Positions 24,497 through 32,312 of a DNA stretch of 64,000 nucleotides are shown piece after piece. Source of the DNA: QFOX01 sp033763655 (lineage in GTDB: Bacteria; Pseudomonadota; Alphaproteobacteria; Rickettsiales; UBA3002); the NCBI GenBank assembly GCA_033763655.1, contig JANRKD010000006.1:1-64000 (forward strand), in the 5' to 3' direction. The notes beneath the pieces were generated by a model. That model was not told where the DNA came from and made no database searches. It saw only the letters and a list, made by a program, of their open reading frames with translations. Numbering within the stretch: the first letter of the stretch is position 1; each line of letters opens with the position of its first letter. The position numbers and the translations under genes are program-made.

Positions 24497-26407
24497 CTAA
24501 TTGCAGCTACCTGCGCCCTGAGGCGTCCACGCACCCGCGTCGCAAAGGAAGTTCTGCGAGCCGGTGTTGGGGGCGGCCCCATCACTCACATTTTTCACGA
24601 TACCGCTGGAGGTGATGCCCGGATTGCCGCTGCAGGTTTTTCCGCCAACCGTCCAGCTTAGTGTGTAGTTGAGGCAGGACGCATCGGCGTTTGGTTTGCA
24701 GCTATTGAGCGGTGGGGGGCTAGCATGGGTCCACGTATCGTTGAAGCAATCGTGAACAAGGCTGCCGATAAGGGGAGCGGTATAGTCGGCGGCGAGTTTG
24801 GAATCACCGGAGTTGGCAGCCGGAAGGTCGCCCGAACAGGTGCCGTTGGCGGTGGTCCAGCTCGTGGTCGTCGCCGCACACCCGACGCAGGCCTGCGAAC
24901 AGTTCTGGTTAGTGTAGCTGCCCGAAAGGGTGCCGTTGGTGCAGCTGCGCGTCTGGCTGGTGCAACTGCTGCCGCAGGCGACGCTGCTGGTGAGGTAGGC
25001 GGTGACGCTGCTGCCGCTGGCGAGGGTACCGCCCCATGGCAGGGTGCAGGAAGCGCAGGCGCCGACCGAGCAGCTACCGTTGGTGTAGCTGCCCGAAAGC
25101 ACGCCGTTGGTGCAGGTGCGGGTTTGGCTGGTGCAAGAGCTGCCACAGGCGACGTTGCTGGCAAGGTAGGCGGTGACGCTGCTGCCGCTCGCCATGGTGC
25201 CACCCCACGGCTTGGTGCAGCTGGCGCAGGCGGTGTTAGCTTTCGCGCAGGTGCCCGAATCGGTGCCGCCATTGCTGCCCGCGCAGACCCATTGGCGGGT
25301 CGTACCGCAGGCGGTCAGGCCGTTATCGGCGGTGGCGGAACCCGCCGTGCAGCCGAGCGCGACCGTGTTATCGCACACACCGTTGACCGGGGCGCAGGGG
25401 TCGTTGGCTTTGGTGCAGTCGGTGGCATCGGTGCCGCCGCCGCTGCCAAGGCAGCTCCAGGTGGCGTTGCCACCGCAACTGCCCGCGACGTTGCTGGCGC
25501 TGGTGCCAGCCGAGCAGGCGAAAATCGTGGTGTTATCGCAGACGCCATTGACCGCGCAGGGGGCAGTTGCCAATGTACAGGCGGCATCGCTGCCGCCGCC
25601 GCTGCCAAGGCAGTTCCAGCTATCGTCACTGCCACAGGCGCCCGCGACAAAACCGCTTGCCGTGCCCGCGTCGCAACTGTTCGAGCTGGCACCACAGATG
25701 CCATCCACCGCCCATTGGGGTTTGCCACCAAAGACAATCAGGTCGTCGAAATAATCAAGCCCCGCGTTTTTGCCGTTATTGAAGGTCGCCCCGGCCACCG
25801 TCGCGCCCGCGAGGTTGCAGTTGAGGTGCTTCAGGTCGCCCCCGGCGCACCAGCCATGCCCGGCGGCGCTGTAGTTGAGTTTGACTGCGCCGAGCGCGTC
25901 AGCCCCGTGACTGATGACGGCATAGGCAAGGTCGGTGGCTATCGTGCTGGTGGTGCTGCTTTTCAGGGTGATGTTGCCACTCACCGCATTATCGGGATAG
26001 CCGCCCGAAGCGGCATTGGTAGTTAGCGCGGTGGTGACGGCATAAGTAAATTTATTGCCCCAGCAATCGCCTGCGTAGCTGGCGTTAAGCCCCAGTGCCT
26101 GAAACGGCAGTGCGCCGAAGCTGGCGCCGCCGATCGCATCAATCAGCGCGGGGCTGGCGGCTTCGCGGCCATAGGTGACGGCTTCGACTCCGGCATTGCG
26201 CGCGGCAGGCAGCGGCAGGCGCTCGTTGGCGCGGGCGAAGCCCTCAATCGCGCCACGGATGTCCTGAAGCTGGAGGCGGCTTGAGGCATAGCATTCCGTC
26301 GCGGTGCTGGCCTTCTGCGATTGCAGCACGAAGCCGACCATCAAGCCGCTGATAGCGACGACCATCGCCAGCTCGACCAGTGAAAATCCGCGTGTGCGAT
26401 GCCGCAT
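24497..26407 (-). CDS. Giant Cys-rich prepilin-like protein
   Basis: 636 residues, far longer than ordinary pilins (about 150-200). The N-terminus RGFSLVELAMVVAISGLMVGF is a type IV prepilin cleavage and methylation site (G/F, Glu+5) followed by the hydrophobic helix. Residues to about 240 resemble a pilin-like head (DCWGNKFTYAV). The rest consists of Cys-rich repeats: three of the type NGVCDNT-x-CSAG with SCLGSGGG, and two near-identical copies of CxSCTxPWGGTxASGSS ending TCTNGxLSGSYTN. The many paired cysteines suggest disulfide-knotted extracellular modules, as in a pilus-tip adhesin. The start is the ATG at 26407 with AAGG upstream. The assembly ATPases lie 20 kb away (45926). Confidence 0.82.
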   Translation of the reverse strand: MRHRTRGFSLVELAMVVAISGLMVGFVLQSQKASTATECYASSRLQLQDIRGAIEGFARANERLPLPAARNAGVEAVTYGREAASPALIDAIGGASFGALPFQALGLNASYAGDCWGNKFTYAVTTALTTNAASGGYPDNAVSGNITLKSSTTSTIATDLAYAVISHGADALGAVKLNYSAAGHGWCAGGDLKHLNCNLAGATVAGATFNNGKNAGLDYFDDLIVFGGKPQWAVDGICGASSNSCDAGTASGFVAGACGSDDSWNCLGSGGGSDAACTLATAPCAVNGVCDNTTIFACSAGTSASNVAGSCGGNATWSCLGSGGGTDATDCTKANDPCAPVNGVCDNTVALGCTAGSATADNGLTACGTTRQWVCAGSNGGTDSGTCAKANTACASCTKPWGGTMASGSSVTAYLASNVACGSSCTSQTRTCTNGVLSGSYTNGSCSVGACASCTLPWGGTLASGSSVTAYLTSSVACGSSCTSQTRSCTNGTLSGSYTNQNCSQACVGCAATTTSWTTANGTCSGDLPAANSGDSKLAADYTAPLIGSLVHDCFNDTWTHASPPPLNSCKPNADASCLNYTLSWTVGGKTCSGNPGITSSGIVKNVSDGAAPNTGSQNFLCDAGAWTPQGAGSCN

Positions 26408-26493
26408 GCTGCTATACCTTGCTATCAACTTAGGCTGTCTCCCCGCTAAAGGGTCTGTGCTACAGCTTTAAGTTTAGGATGAATCGATTAACA

Positions 26494-26527
26494 AGCGATA
26501 AACAATCGCTCAACTTCTAGGTATATT
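26494..26527 (+). promoter_or_regulatory. Candidate era promoter with overlapping hairpin
   Basis: TAAACA (26499-26504) and TATATT (26522-26527) are 17 bp apart. The inverted repeat AGCGAT/ATCGCT (26494-26510) overlaps the -35 region and could be an operator or a coincidence. The implied transcript would start only about 14 nt before the ATG at 26548. Confidence 0.3.
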
Positions 26528-26547
26528 TTGCGCGGAGGCAAGTTTTT

Positions 26548-27561
26548 ATGCCGATAACACACGGGGCGAGCGCGCTTTCCGGCGACAGCGTGATGCGTTG
26601 CACACAATTCTGGCCTTTTGCCGCGCTTTCGATTACACCCGCGCCCATGAACCATGACCCATCCCTCCCCCGCGCGGGGCATATTGCCTTGATTGGTGCC
26701 CCGAACGCGGGAAAATCGACTTTGCTCAACCGCATGGTCGGTGCCAAGATTTCCATCGTCACCCCGAAGGCGCAGACCACGCGGGTGCGGGTGACGGGCG
26801 TCACCATGGAGGGGGAGGCGCAACTGGTGTTTGTCGATGTGCCCGGCGTGTTCGATGCCACGCAGGGGTTCGAGAAATCCATGGTTTCTGCGGCGTGGAA
26901 TGCCGCCCGCAGCGCCGACGTCATCCTGTTTATCCACGATGCGCGCAAGAAACCGACCGAGGAGACCGAGGCGGTGGTCGCCCGCATCCGCGACCTGGGC
27001 AAGCCCGCGATTATCGCGCTCAATAAAGTCGATGCAGTGGCCGATAAGAAAGTGCTGCTCGAACGCACGGTCTGGTTTAACGAGCGGCTGGTCTGGCAGC
27101 ATATTTTCATGATTTCGGCGCGTAAAGGCGAGGGGGTCGATGATTTGCGGGTGGAGCTGGCGAAAATGATGCCCGAAGGCCCGCCGCTCTACGATCGCGA
27201 CGCGCTGACCGACATGCCCATGCGCCTGCTCGCCAGCGAATTAACCCGCGAGCAATGTTTCCTCAAATTGCAGGAAGAGCTACCGTACACGCTGACGGTC
27301 GAGAACGAAAAATACGAAACCCGCGTGGATGGCTCAGTCGAAATTCACCAGAACATCATCGTGCAGAACGAGCGGCAAAAAACCATCCTCATCGGCGCGG
27401 GCGGGGCGATGCTCAAAGCCATTGGCGAACGCGCGCGGCACGAAATCGGGCGTCTCGCTGGCGGTAAATGCCACCTCTATCTGTTCGTTAAAGTGCGGGC
27501 GGATTGGAAGGACAAGCCCGAGAGCTATAGTTATCTCGGGCTGGAGTTCGAGAAGAAGTAA
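26548..27561 (+). CDS. era: GTPase Era
   Basis: Ribosome-assembly GTPase that binds the 3' end of 16S rRNA. G1 GAPNAGKS, G2 (TPKAQTTR), G3 DVPGVF, G4 NKVD and G5 ISARKGEG are present, then the C-terminal KH domain (about the last 80 residues, IVQNERQKTILIGAGGAMLKAIGERAR). The strongest ribosome site, GGAGG at 26534-26538, serves the ATG at 26548, giving 337 residues with a 33-residue extension. The family-like start is the ATG at 26647 (304 residues), which has no clear ribosome site. Followed, after a repeat-filled gap, by recO, its usual neighbour. Confidence 0.95.
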   Translation: MPITHGASALSGDSVMRCTQFWPFAALSITPAPMNHDPSLPRAGHIALIGAPNAGKSTLLNRMVGAKISIVTPKAQTTRVRVTGVTMEGEAQLVFVDVPGVFDATQGFEKSMVSAAWNAARSADVILFIHDARKKPTEETEAVVARIRDLGKPAIIALNKVDAVADKKVLLERTVWFNERLVWQHIFMISARKGEGVDDLRVELAKMMPEGPPLYDRDALTDMPMRLLASELTREQCFLKLQEELPYTLTVENEKYETRVDGSVEIHQNIIVQNERQKTILIGAGGAMLKAIGERARHEIGRLAGGKCHLYLFVKVRADWKDKPESYSYLGLEFEKK

Positions 27562-27572
27562 GAGAAGAGTCG

Positions 27573-27591
27573 CCAGTAGCCAGTAGCCAGT
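27573..27591. repeat. Short copy of the 7-bp tandem repeat
   Basis: Two CCAGTAG units plus a partial one, followed by TGAAGGAAGTGAAGAAAGTG. Both the unit and the flank are the reverse complement of the nine-unit array and its flank at 12585-12675. Confidence 0.85.
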
Positions 27592-28067
27592 GAAGGAAGT
27601 GAAGAAAGTGAAGTGAATAGAGGACGGTGGCTGACGAGGGGAGTCGCCCCCTCTCCCGCCTGCGGGAGAGGGCTGGGGTGAGGGAAGCGGCGAAGGAAGA
27701 GTCGAGTGGTGAGAGTCGAGAGTCGAGTAGGCAGTGTGCGCGGCGGCCTTTACCTCTCCCTTGGGAGAGGTCGGCGCACCATGGGGTGCGACGGGTGAGG
27801 GCTTGGTAGTAAGAGAAGAGTCGAGTGGGCAGTGCCAGAGCGCGCTCTCCCGCTGAAAAGTCGAAGCAACCCACCTGTTGCTCTCACTCGGCCACGTCCA
27901 TGTCTTTACATCAACGACTTCCATCCCATACCCAAGCTGGATTGCCGCGCTTTGCTCGCAATTGTGCGGGGTGAGGCTGGTGGCCTACGCTTGCGTCTGT
28001 GCAACTTACAGCCTAGATGTAGCCTCTCAATAGGTTGTTCATAGTAACCGCCAACGGCTAACCGCTC
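27592..28067. other. Repeat-filled gap between era and recO
   Basis: No gene is visible. Contents: the CTCTCCCGCCTGCGGGAGAG palindrome at about 27650, GAAGAGTCGAGTGGTGAGAG short direct repeats (also at 17056 and 17206), R2 copy b at 27744-27809, and a CGCTGAAAAGTCGAAGCAAC segment also found near 17310. The last 200 bp before recO look unique. Confidence 0.6.
27744..27809. repeat. Dispersed repeat R2, copy b
   Basis: 66 bp, matching copy a at 17124-17198 but with the central hairpin shortened from CGCACCACATCCTTCGTGG to CGCACCATGG (9 bp fewer). Confidence 0.85.
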
Positions 28068-28814
28068 ATGCTCACGTTCACTGATGAAGCGCTGATTCTG
28101 GTCGTCGATAAGTTCGGCGATGCGGATGCGATTGTGCAGCTATTCACCCCTGCGCACGGGCTGTGTCGTGGGGTCGTCAAACGTGGCCTGACCGGTAAAA
28201 ACCGCGCCGATGTCCAGCCCGCGACCCTGGTCGAGGCGACGTGGAAAGCCCGCATGCCCGAGCATCTGGGCACCATCACGCTTGAGGCGCGGCACAGCTA
28301 TGCGGCCCGCGTTATGCACGACGCGCTGCGGCTTGCTGCAGTCGGCAGCGTCGTGGGAATGATGGCGGCGAGCCTTGCCGAGCGCGACCCCCACCCCGAG
28401 CTTTACGCGCAGGCGGTCAGTTTCCTGCAGCATGTGGCGGCAGGGGTTGAGCCGCTCATCTGGCTGGGCGAATATGTGCGGCTGGAGCTGGCATTGCTCG
28501 AATTGGCGGGGTTTGGGCTGGATTTAAGCCGCTGCGCCGCGACGGGGGAAACGGCTGATTTGGCCTATGTTTCGCCCAAATCGGGCCGGGCGGTGGGCAA
28601 AGTTTCGGGGCAACCCTACCATGACCGCATGCTGGCTTTGCCCGCGTTTGTTAAAGACGCGCAGGATAGCCCCGAATCCATCGACGAGGTGCGTTCAGGC
28701 GTCGCTTTGACGGGGCATTTCCTCGAAACGCGGCTGCTGCCCGCCCTGCACCGTCGCCCACCCGCCTTGCGCACGCATTTTATCGGCCTGCTGGCGCGGC
28801 AGAACGCTTCGTAG
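28068..28814 (+). CDS. recO: DNA repair protein RecO
   Basis: 248 residues. With RecF and RecR it loads RecA onto SSB-coated gaps. The N-terminal OB fold is ALILVVDKFGDADAIVQLFTPAHGLCRGVVKRG; the helical C-terminal part contains LIWLGEYVRLELALLELAGFGLDLSRCAATG. The zinc-finger cysteines of some RecO proteins are reduced to one here, as in many Proteobacteria. The ATG at 28068 has no strong ribosome site. Confidence 0.93.
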   Translation: MLTFTDEALILVVDKFGDADAIVQLFTPAHGLCRGVVKRGLTGKNRADVQPATLVEATWKARMPEHLGTITLEARHSYAARVMHDALRLAAVGSVVGMMAASLAERDPHPELYAQAVSFLQHVAAGVEPLIWLGEYVRLELALLELAGFGLDLSRCAATGETADLAYVSPKSGRAVGKVSGQPYHDRMLALPAFVKDAQDSPESIDEVRSGVALTGHFLETRLLPALHRRPPALRTHFIGLLARQNAS

Positions 28815-28907
28815 GTCCCGTGGCCGGATTGCCTGCCGTTGCAAATCTTCACAGACTTGTCATATTTCCCGGCGGTGGTTGTGCTATCATTCAAACATAG
28901 AGGTAGC

Positions 28908-29741
28908 ATGAGCGAGAGCAAAACAAAAACATCTGACACGTCGGAGAAGCCGAAGGTTGATGCACCGGCGGCGGAAGAACAGTCGCCGGCGTTCAAAGAG
29001 GGGCGGGCGGCAGGTGATGCCCTGCTTAAGGGAGCCACAGCGGCCAAAGAGGAAGTTGCCCCCGAAGCAGATGCCCCCGAAGGCGCCGCGCCTGAAGGCG
29101 GCTTGGCGCGGACAAAAAAAGCCTTCAGCGATTTTTTTGCTAAGGGCGGCGTTGGGAAAATTATCGGCGGGCTGCTTGGGATTGGCGGGGCCTGGTTCCT
29201 CGGGAGTTTCTTCGGCGGCGGGGTTATGTCCACTATCCTGACCATCGGGCTGGCGATTCCCCTTATGATGATGGGCAGCAGTCAACTTGGCGGGAAGATC
29301 AATGGCTTGATGGGGAATGCGCCTGAAGCGAAGGCAGCGGCGGAAAAAAGTGAAGCCCCGGCAATCGCCCGCACGCGTGAAGCAGTAACACAGGCTGCTC
29401 CCGGGCCGGTGCTGACCTTGAGTAACGAGGAAATGGCGGCGATGGTTGCCAGTGTCAACCATGACCGCGACGCGTCGAATGATAACCGTATGGGGCGTGT
29501 AAGTGTCTATGTAACGGAAGGCCCCAATGGCCACGCACTGCAAGCGCGCTCCGTTGCTGATAGTGAGGCCGTTGCTCCGGGCCTTATTACGCTTGAGGCA
29601 CTGCGGGCCATGGCGCAGGCGACAGCTGCCGGGCCGATAAAAGGCATCAGCTTTGCGCTGGTCAATAATCAGAATCTGAGGGTGACAGGCGCGACGATGC
29701 GTAGCTTGCCCAACTCGCCAACCGGGCAAGGCCGCCGATAA
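28908..29741 (+). CDS. Hypothetical membrane protein
   Basis: 277 residues, family not recognised. The ATG at 28908 follows AGAGGTAGC. Acidic Ala/Pro/Glu-rich N-terminus (1-75). Then a Gly-rich hydrophobic block (about 80-125, IIGGLLGIGGAWFLGSF and STILTIGLAIPLMMMG), probably two membrane helices. Then another Ala/Glu linker and a possibly globular C-terminus (VSVYVTEGPNGHALQ). The composition resembles the unknown proteins encoded at 34143 and 35461: low-complexity A/P/E tails around a compact core. Located between recO and parC on the same strand. Confidence 0.7.
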   Translation: MSESKTKTSDTSEKPKVDAPAAEEQSPAFKEGRAAGDALLKGATAAKEEVAPEADAPEGAAPEGGLARTKKAFSDFFAKGGVGKIIGGLLGIGGAWFLGSFFGGGVMSTILTIGLAIPLMMMGSSQLGGKINGLMGNAPEAKAAAEKSEAPAIARTREAVTQAAPGPVLTLSNEEMAAMVASVNHDRDASNDNRMGRVSVYVTEGPNGHALQARSVADSEAVAPGLITLEALRAMAQATAAGPIKGISFALVNNQNLRVTGATMRSLPNSPTGQGRR

Positions 29742-29782
29742 ATTCTTGCAATCTTCAGCCTATCCGCTAGTTTCGCGCGCCT

Positions 29783-32011
29783 ATGGCGACTGCAACCCCC
29801 TCCCATCCGATTGAAACCGTTTCCTTTAAGGACGCGCTGGGCGAGCGCTACCTTGCCTATGCGCTATCGACCATTACCGCCCGTTCGCTGCCCGATGTGC
29901 GCGACGGCTTAAAGCCCGTCCACCGCCGGTTGCTCTATGCGATGATGCAGCTTAAGCTCGACCCCGCCTCGGGCTACAAAAAATGCGCGCGCGTGGTGGG
30001 CGATGTCATCGGTAAATACCACCCGCACGGCGATACGGCGGTCTACGACACCATGGTGCGGCTCGCCCAAACGTTCAGTGTGCGCTACCCGCTGGTCGAT
30101 GGGCAGGGGAACTTCGGCTCGATTGACGGCGATAATGCGGCGGCCATGCGTTACACCGAGGCCAAGCTGACCGATGCCGCCATTCTCCTCATGGAGGATA
30201 TGGATTCCGGCACGGTCGATTTTCGCCCAACCTATGACGGCACCGAGAGCGAGCCGGTAGTGATGCCTGCGGGCTTCCCGAACCTGCTGGCCAACGGTGC
30301 GGAGGGGATTGCCGTGGGCATGGCCTGCGCCATTCCGCCGCATAACATCCTCGAACTGTGCGACGCGCTGGTGCATCTCATCAAACACCCGAACGCCAGC
30401 ATCGAAACGCTGGTGAACCATGTACAGGGGCCGGATTTTCCGACCGGCGGGCTGCTGGCCGAGTCGCGCGCCACGCTGGTCGAGACCTACACGAATGGGC
30501 GCGGAAGCCTGCGCGTGCGGGCGCGGTGGGAGAAGGAACAACTCAGCCACGGGCTGTATCAGGTGGTGATTACCGAGATCCCCTATCAGGTGCAAAAATC
30601 GAAGCTGATTGAAAAAATGGCGGAGCTGTTCCGCGAGAAAAAACTGCCGCTGCTAGCCAACATTCAGGACGAATCGACCGGCAACGTGCGCATTGTGCTT
30701 GAGCCGCGCAGCAAGAATATCGACCCGGAACTGCTGATGGAAGCGCTCTACCGCGCGACCGACCTTGAGATCCGCTACGGCGTCAACATGAACGTCCTCG
30801 GCGCCGACGGTATTCCGCGCGTCATGAACCTGCGCGAGATGCTGCAGGAGTTCCTGAATCACCGCCACGAAGTGCTGGTGCGCAAATCGAAAAATCGTCT
30901 CGAACAAATTGCCCGACGCCTTGAGATTGTTTCGGGTTTTATCACCTGTTTTTTGAACCTCGACGAAGTCATCCGTATTATCCGCGAGGAAGATGAGCCC
31001 AAACCAGAACTCATGCAGGCGTTCGACTTAAGCGAGTTGCAGGCGGAATCGATCCTCAATATGCGCCTGCGCCAATTGCGCAAGCTCGAGGAAATGGAGC
31101 TGAAACGCGAACATAAGGAGCTGAAGGCCGAGCAAAAAGCGCTCAACGCCCTGCTCAAGAGCGATGCCGAGCGCTGGGGCAGCATCAGCGAAGAAATCAA
31201 GGCCGTCAAAAAACGTTTCAACGGGCAAAAAACGCTGGCCGCCCGCCGCACCGAGCTGACCGAAGCGCCGAGTGCCACGAACCTCAGCCTGGAAGCTTTC
31301 ATCGAGAAAGAGCCGATTACGGTGGTCTGTTCGCGCCTGGGCTGGATTCGCGCCTTCAAAGGCCATTACGACGATTTGCCTGATTTGAAATTCAAAGAGG
31401 GCGACGGCCCCGCCTTCCAGATGAAGGCAAAAACGACGGATAAATTACTGCTGTTCGCCACTGACGGAAAGTTCTTCACCTTGCCATGCGATAAGCTGCC
31501 CGGCGCCAAAGGGCAGGGCGAGCCGGTGCGGCTGATGTGCGACCTTGATAACCAGCAGGACATTGTCGTCATGCAGGTGCATGAGCCGAGCCGTAAGTTG
31601 CTGCTCGCCGCCGATAATGGCAAAGGCTTCGTGGTCGAAGAGGCGGATGTGCTGGCGCAGACGCGCGGCGGCAAGCAAGTGCTCAACGTGGTTGAAGGCA
31701 GTAAAGCGGTTGTCTGTGCGGATGCCAGCAACGGCGATCATGTCGCTGTTATTGGCACCAACCGCAAATTGCTGGTGTTCCCGCTCGAACAGGTGCCGGT
31801 CATGAAACGCGGGCAGGGCGTGGCCTTGCAGAAATATAAGGGCGCCCATCTGGCCGATGTGCAGGTGTTTGCGAAAAAGGACGGGCTGAGCTGGATCATC
31901 GGCGAGCGCGTGCGCATGGAAAGCGATGTGAAGCCGTGGCTTGGCGCGCGCGCCGGGCAAGGCCACCTGCCGCCGGTCGGCTTCCCGCGCAGCAATAAGT
32001 TCAGCGGCTAA
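29783..32011 (+). CDS. parC: DNA topoisomerase IV subunit A
   Basis: 742 residues; the DNA-cleaving subunit of the decatenase. Landmarks: LPDVRDGLKPVHRRLLYAM, the quinolone region GKYHPHGDTAVYD, the catalytic tyrosine in AAMRYTEAKLT, and a short C-terminal beta-pinwheel with degenerate repeats (SRLGWIRAFKGHYDD, LLFATDGKFFTLP). The length fits alphaproteobacterial ParC rather than GyrA (about 900 residues), and the GyrA box is not intact. No parE nearby. R1 copy d follows 18 bp after the stop. Confidence 0.95.
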   Translation: MATATPSHPIETVSFKDALGERYLAYALSTITARSLPDVRDGLKPVHRRLLYAMMQLKLDPASGYKKCARVVGDVIGKYHPHGDTAVYDTMVRLAQTFSVRYPLVDGQGNFGSIDGDNAAAMRYTEAKLTDAAILLMEDMDSGTVDFRPTYDGTESEPVVMPAGFPNLLANGAEGIAVGMACAIPPHNILELCDALVHLIKHPNASIETLVNHVQGPDFPTGGLLAESRATLVETYTNGRGSLRVRARWEKEQLSHGLYQVVITEIPYQVQKSKLIEKMAELFREKKLPLLANIQDESTGNVRIVLEPRSKNIDPELLMEALYRATDLEIRYGVNMNVLGADGIPRVMNLREMLQEFLNHRHEVLVRKSKNRLEQIARRLEIVSGFITCFLNLDEVIRIIREEDEPKPELMQAFDLSELQAESILNMRLRQLRKLEEMELKREHKELKAEQKALNALLKSDAERWGSISEEIKAVKKRFNGQKTLAARRTELTEAPSATNLSLEAFIEKEPITVVCSRLGWIRAFKGHYDDLPDLKFKEGDGPAFQMKAKTTDKLLLFATDGKFFTLPCDKLPGAKGQGEPVRLMCDLDNQQDIVVMQVHEPSRKLLLAADNGKGFVVEEADVLAQTRGGKQVLNVVEGSKAVVCADASNGDHVAVIGTNRKLLVFPLEQVPVMKRGQGVALQKYKGAHLADVQVFAKKDGLSWIIGERVRMESDVKPWLGARAGQGHLPPVGFPRSNKFSG

Positions 32012-32028
32012 ATTATTTCCGGGTTAAG

Positions 32029-32252
32029 CCTCTCCGTTTTTCGTCATTGCGAGCGCGTGTGCGGCAATCCATCGTGGCCGCACGCCCTTCCTTTGCTCGG
32101 GGGAGCGGGCGTTGCACTTCGCAACGCCGTGGGGGGCTCTTTGCCCAGTAATCTGCCGTCGGCATCAACCCCAAGAATCCCCCCACCGAAACGCTCTCTT
32201 CAAGCGTTTCGACTCCCCCGCAAGGGGGGAGTGGGAGGAAGTGCCTCATGCG
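32029..32252. repeat. Dispersed modular repeat R1, copy d
   Basis: Starts CCTCTCCGTTTTTCGTCATT 18 bp after parC, the same position relative to a stop codon as copy a after the chemoreceptor. It has the GGCGTTGCACTTCGCAACGCC, CGAAACGCT/AGCGTTTCG and CTCCCCCGCAAGGGGGGAG hairpins with the type 2 core (TTTGCCCAGTAATCTGCCG) and ends GGAAGTGCCTCATGCGC. The remaining 60 bp to 32312 hold no gene. Confidence 0.85.
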
Positions 32253-32312
32253 CGTTGGCTGCCGCACAGGTGCGGGCTAGGCTTTCGCTCGCCAATGTGT
32301 CAATGAAAGGCT

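Noticed and set aside
24725..26026. A 433-codon open frame antisense to the prepilin gene
   Set aside because: Repetitive Gly/Ala/Val content is the mirror of the Cys-rich repeats; no start context.
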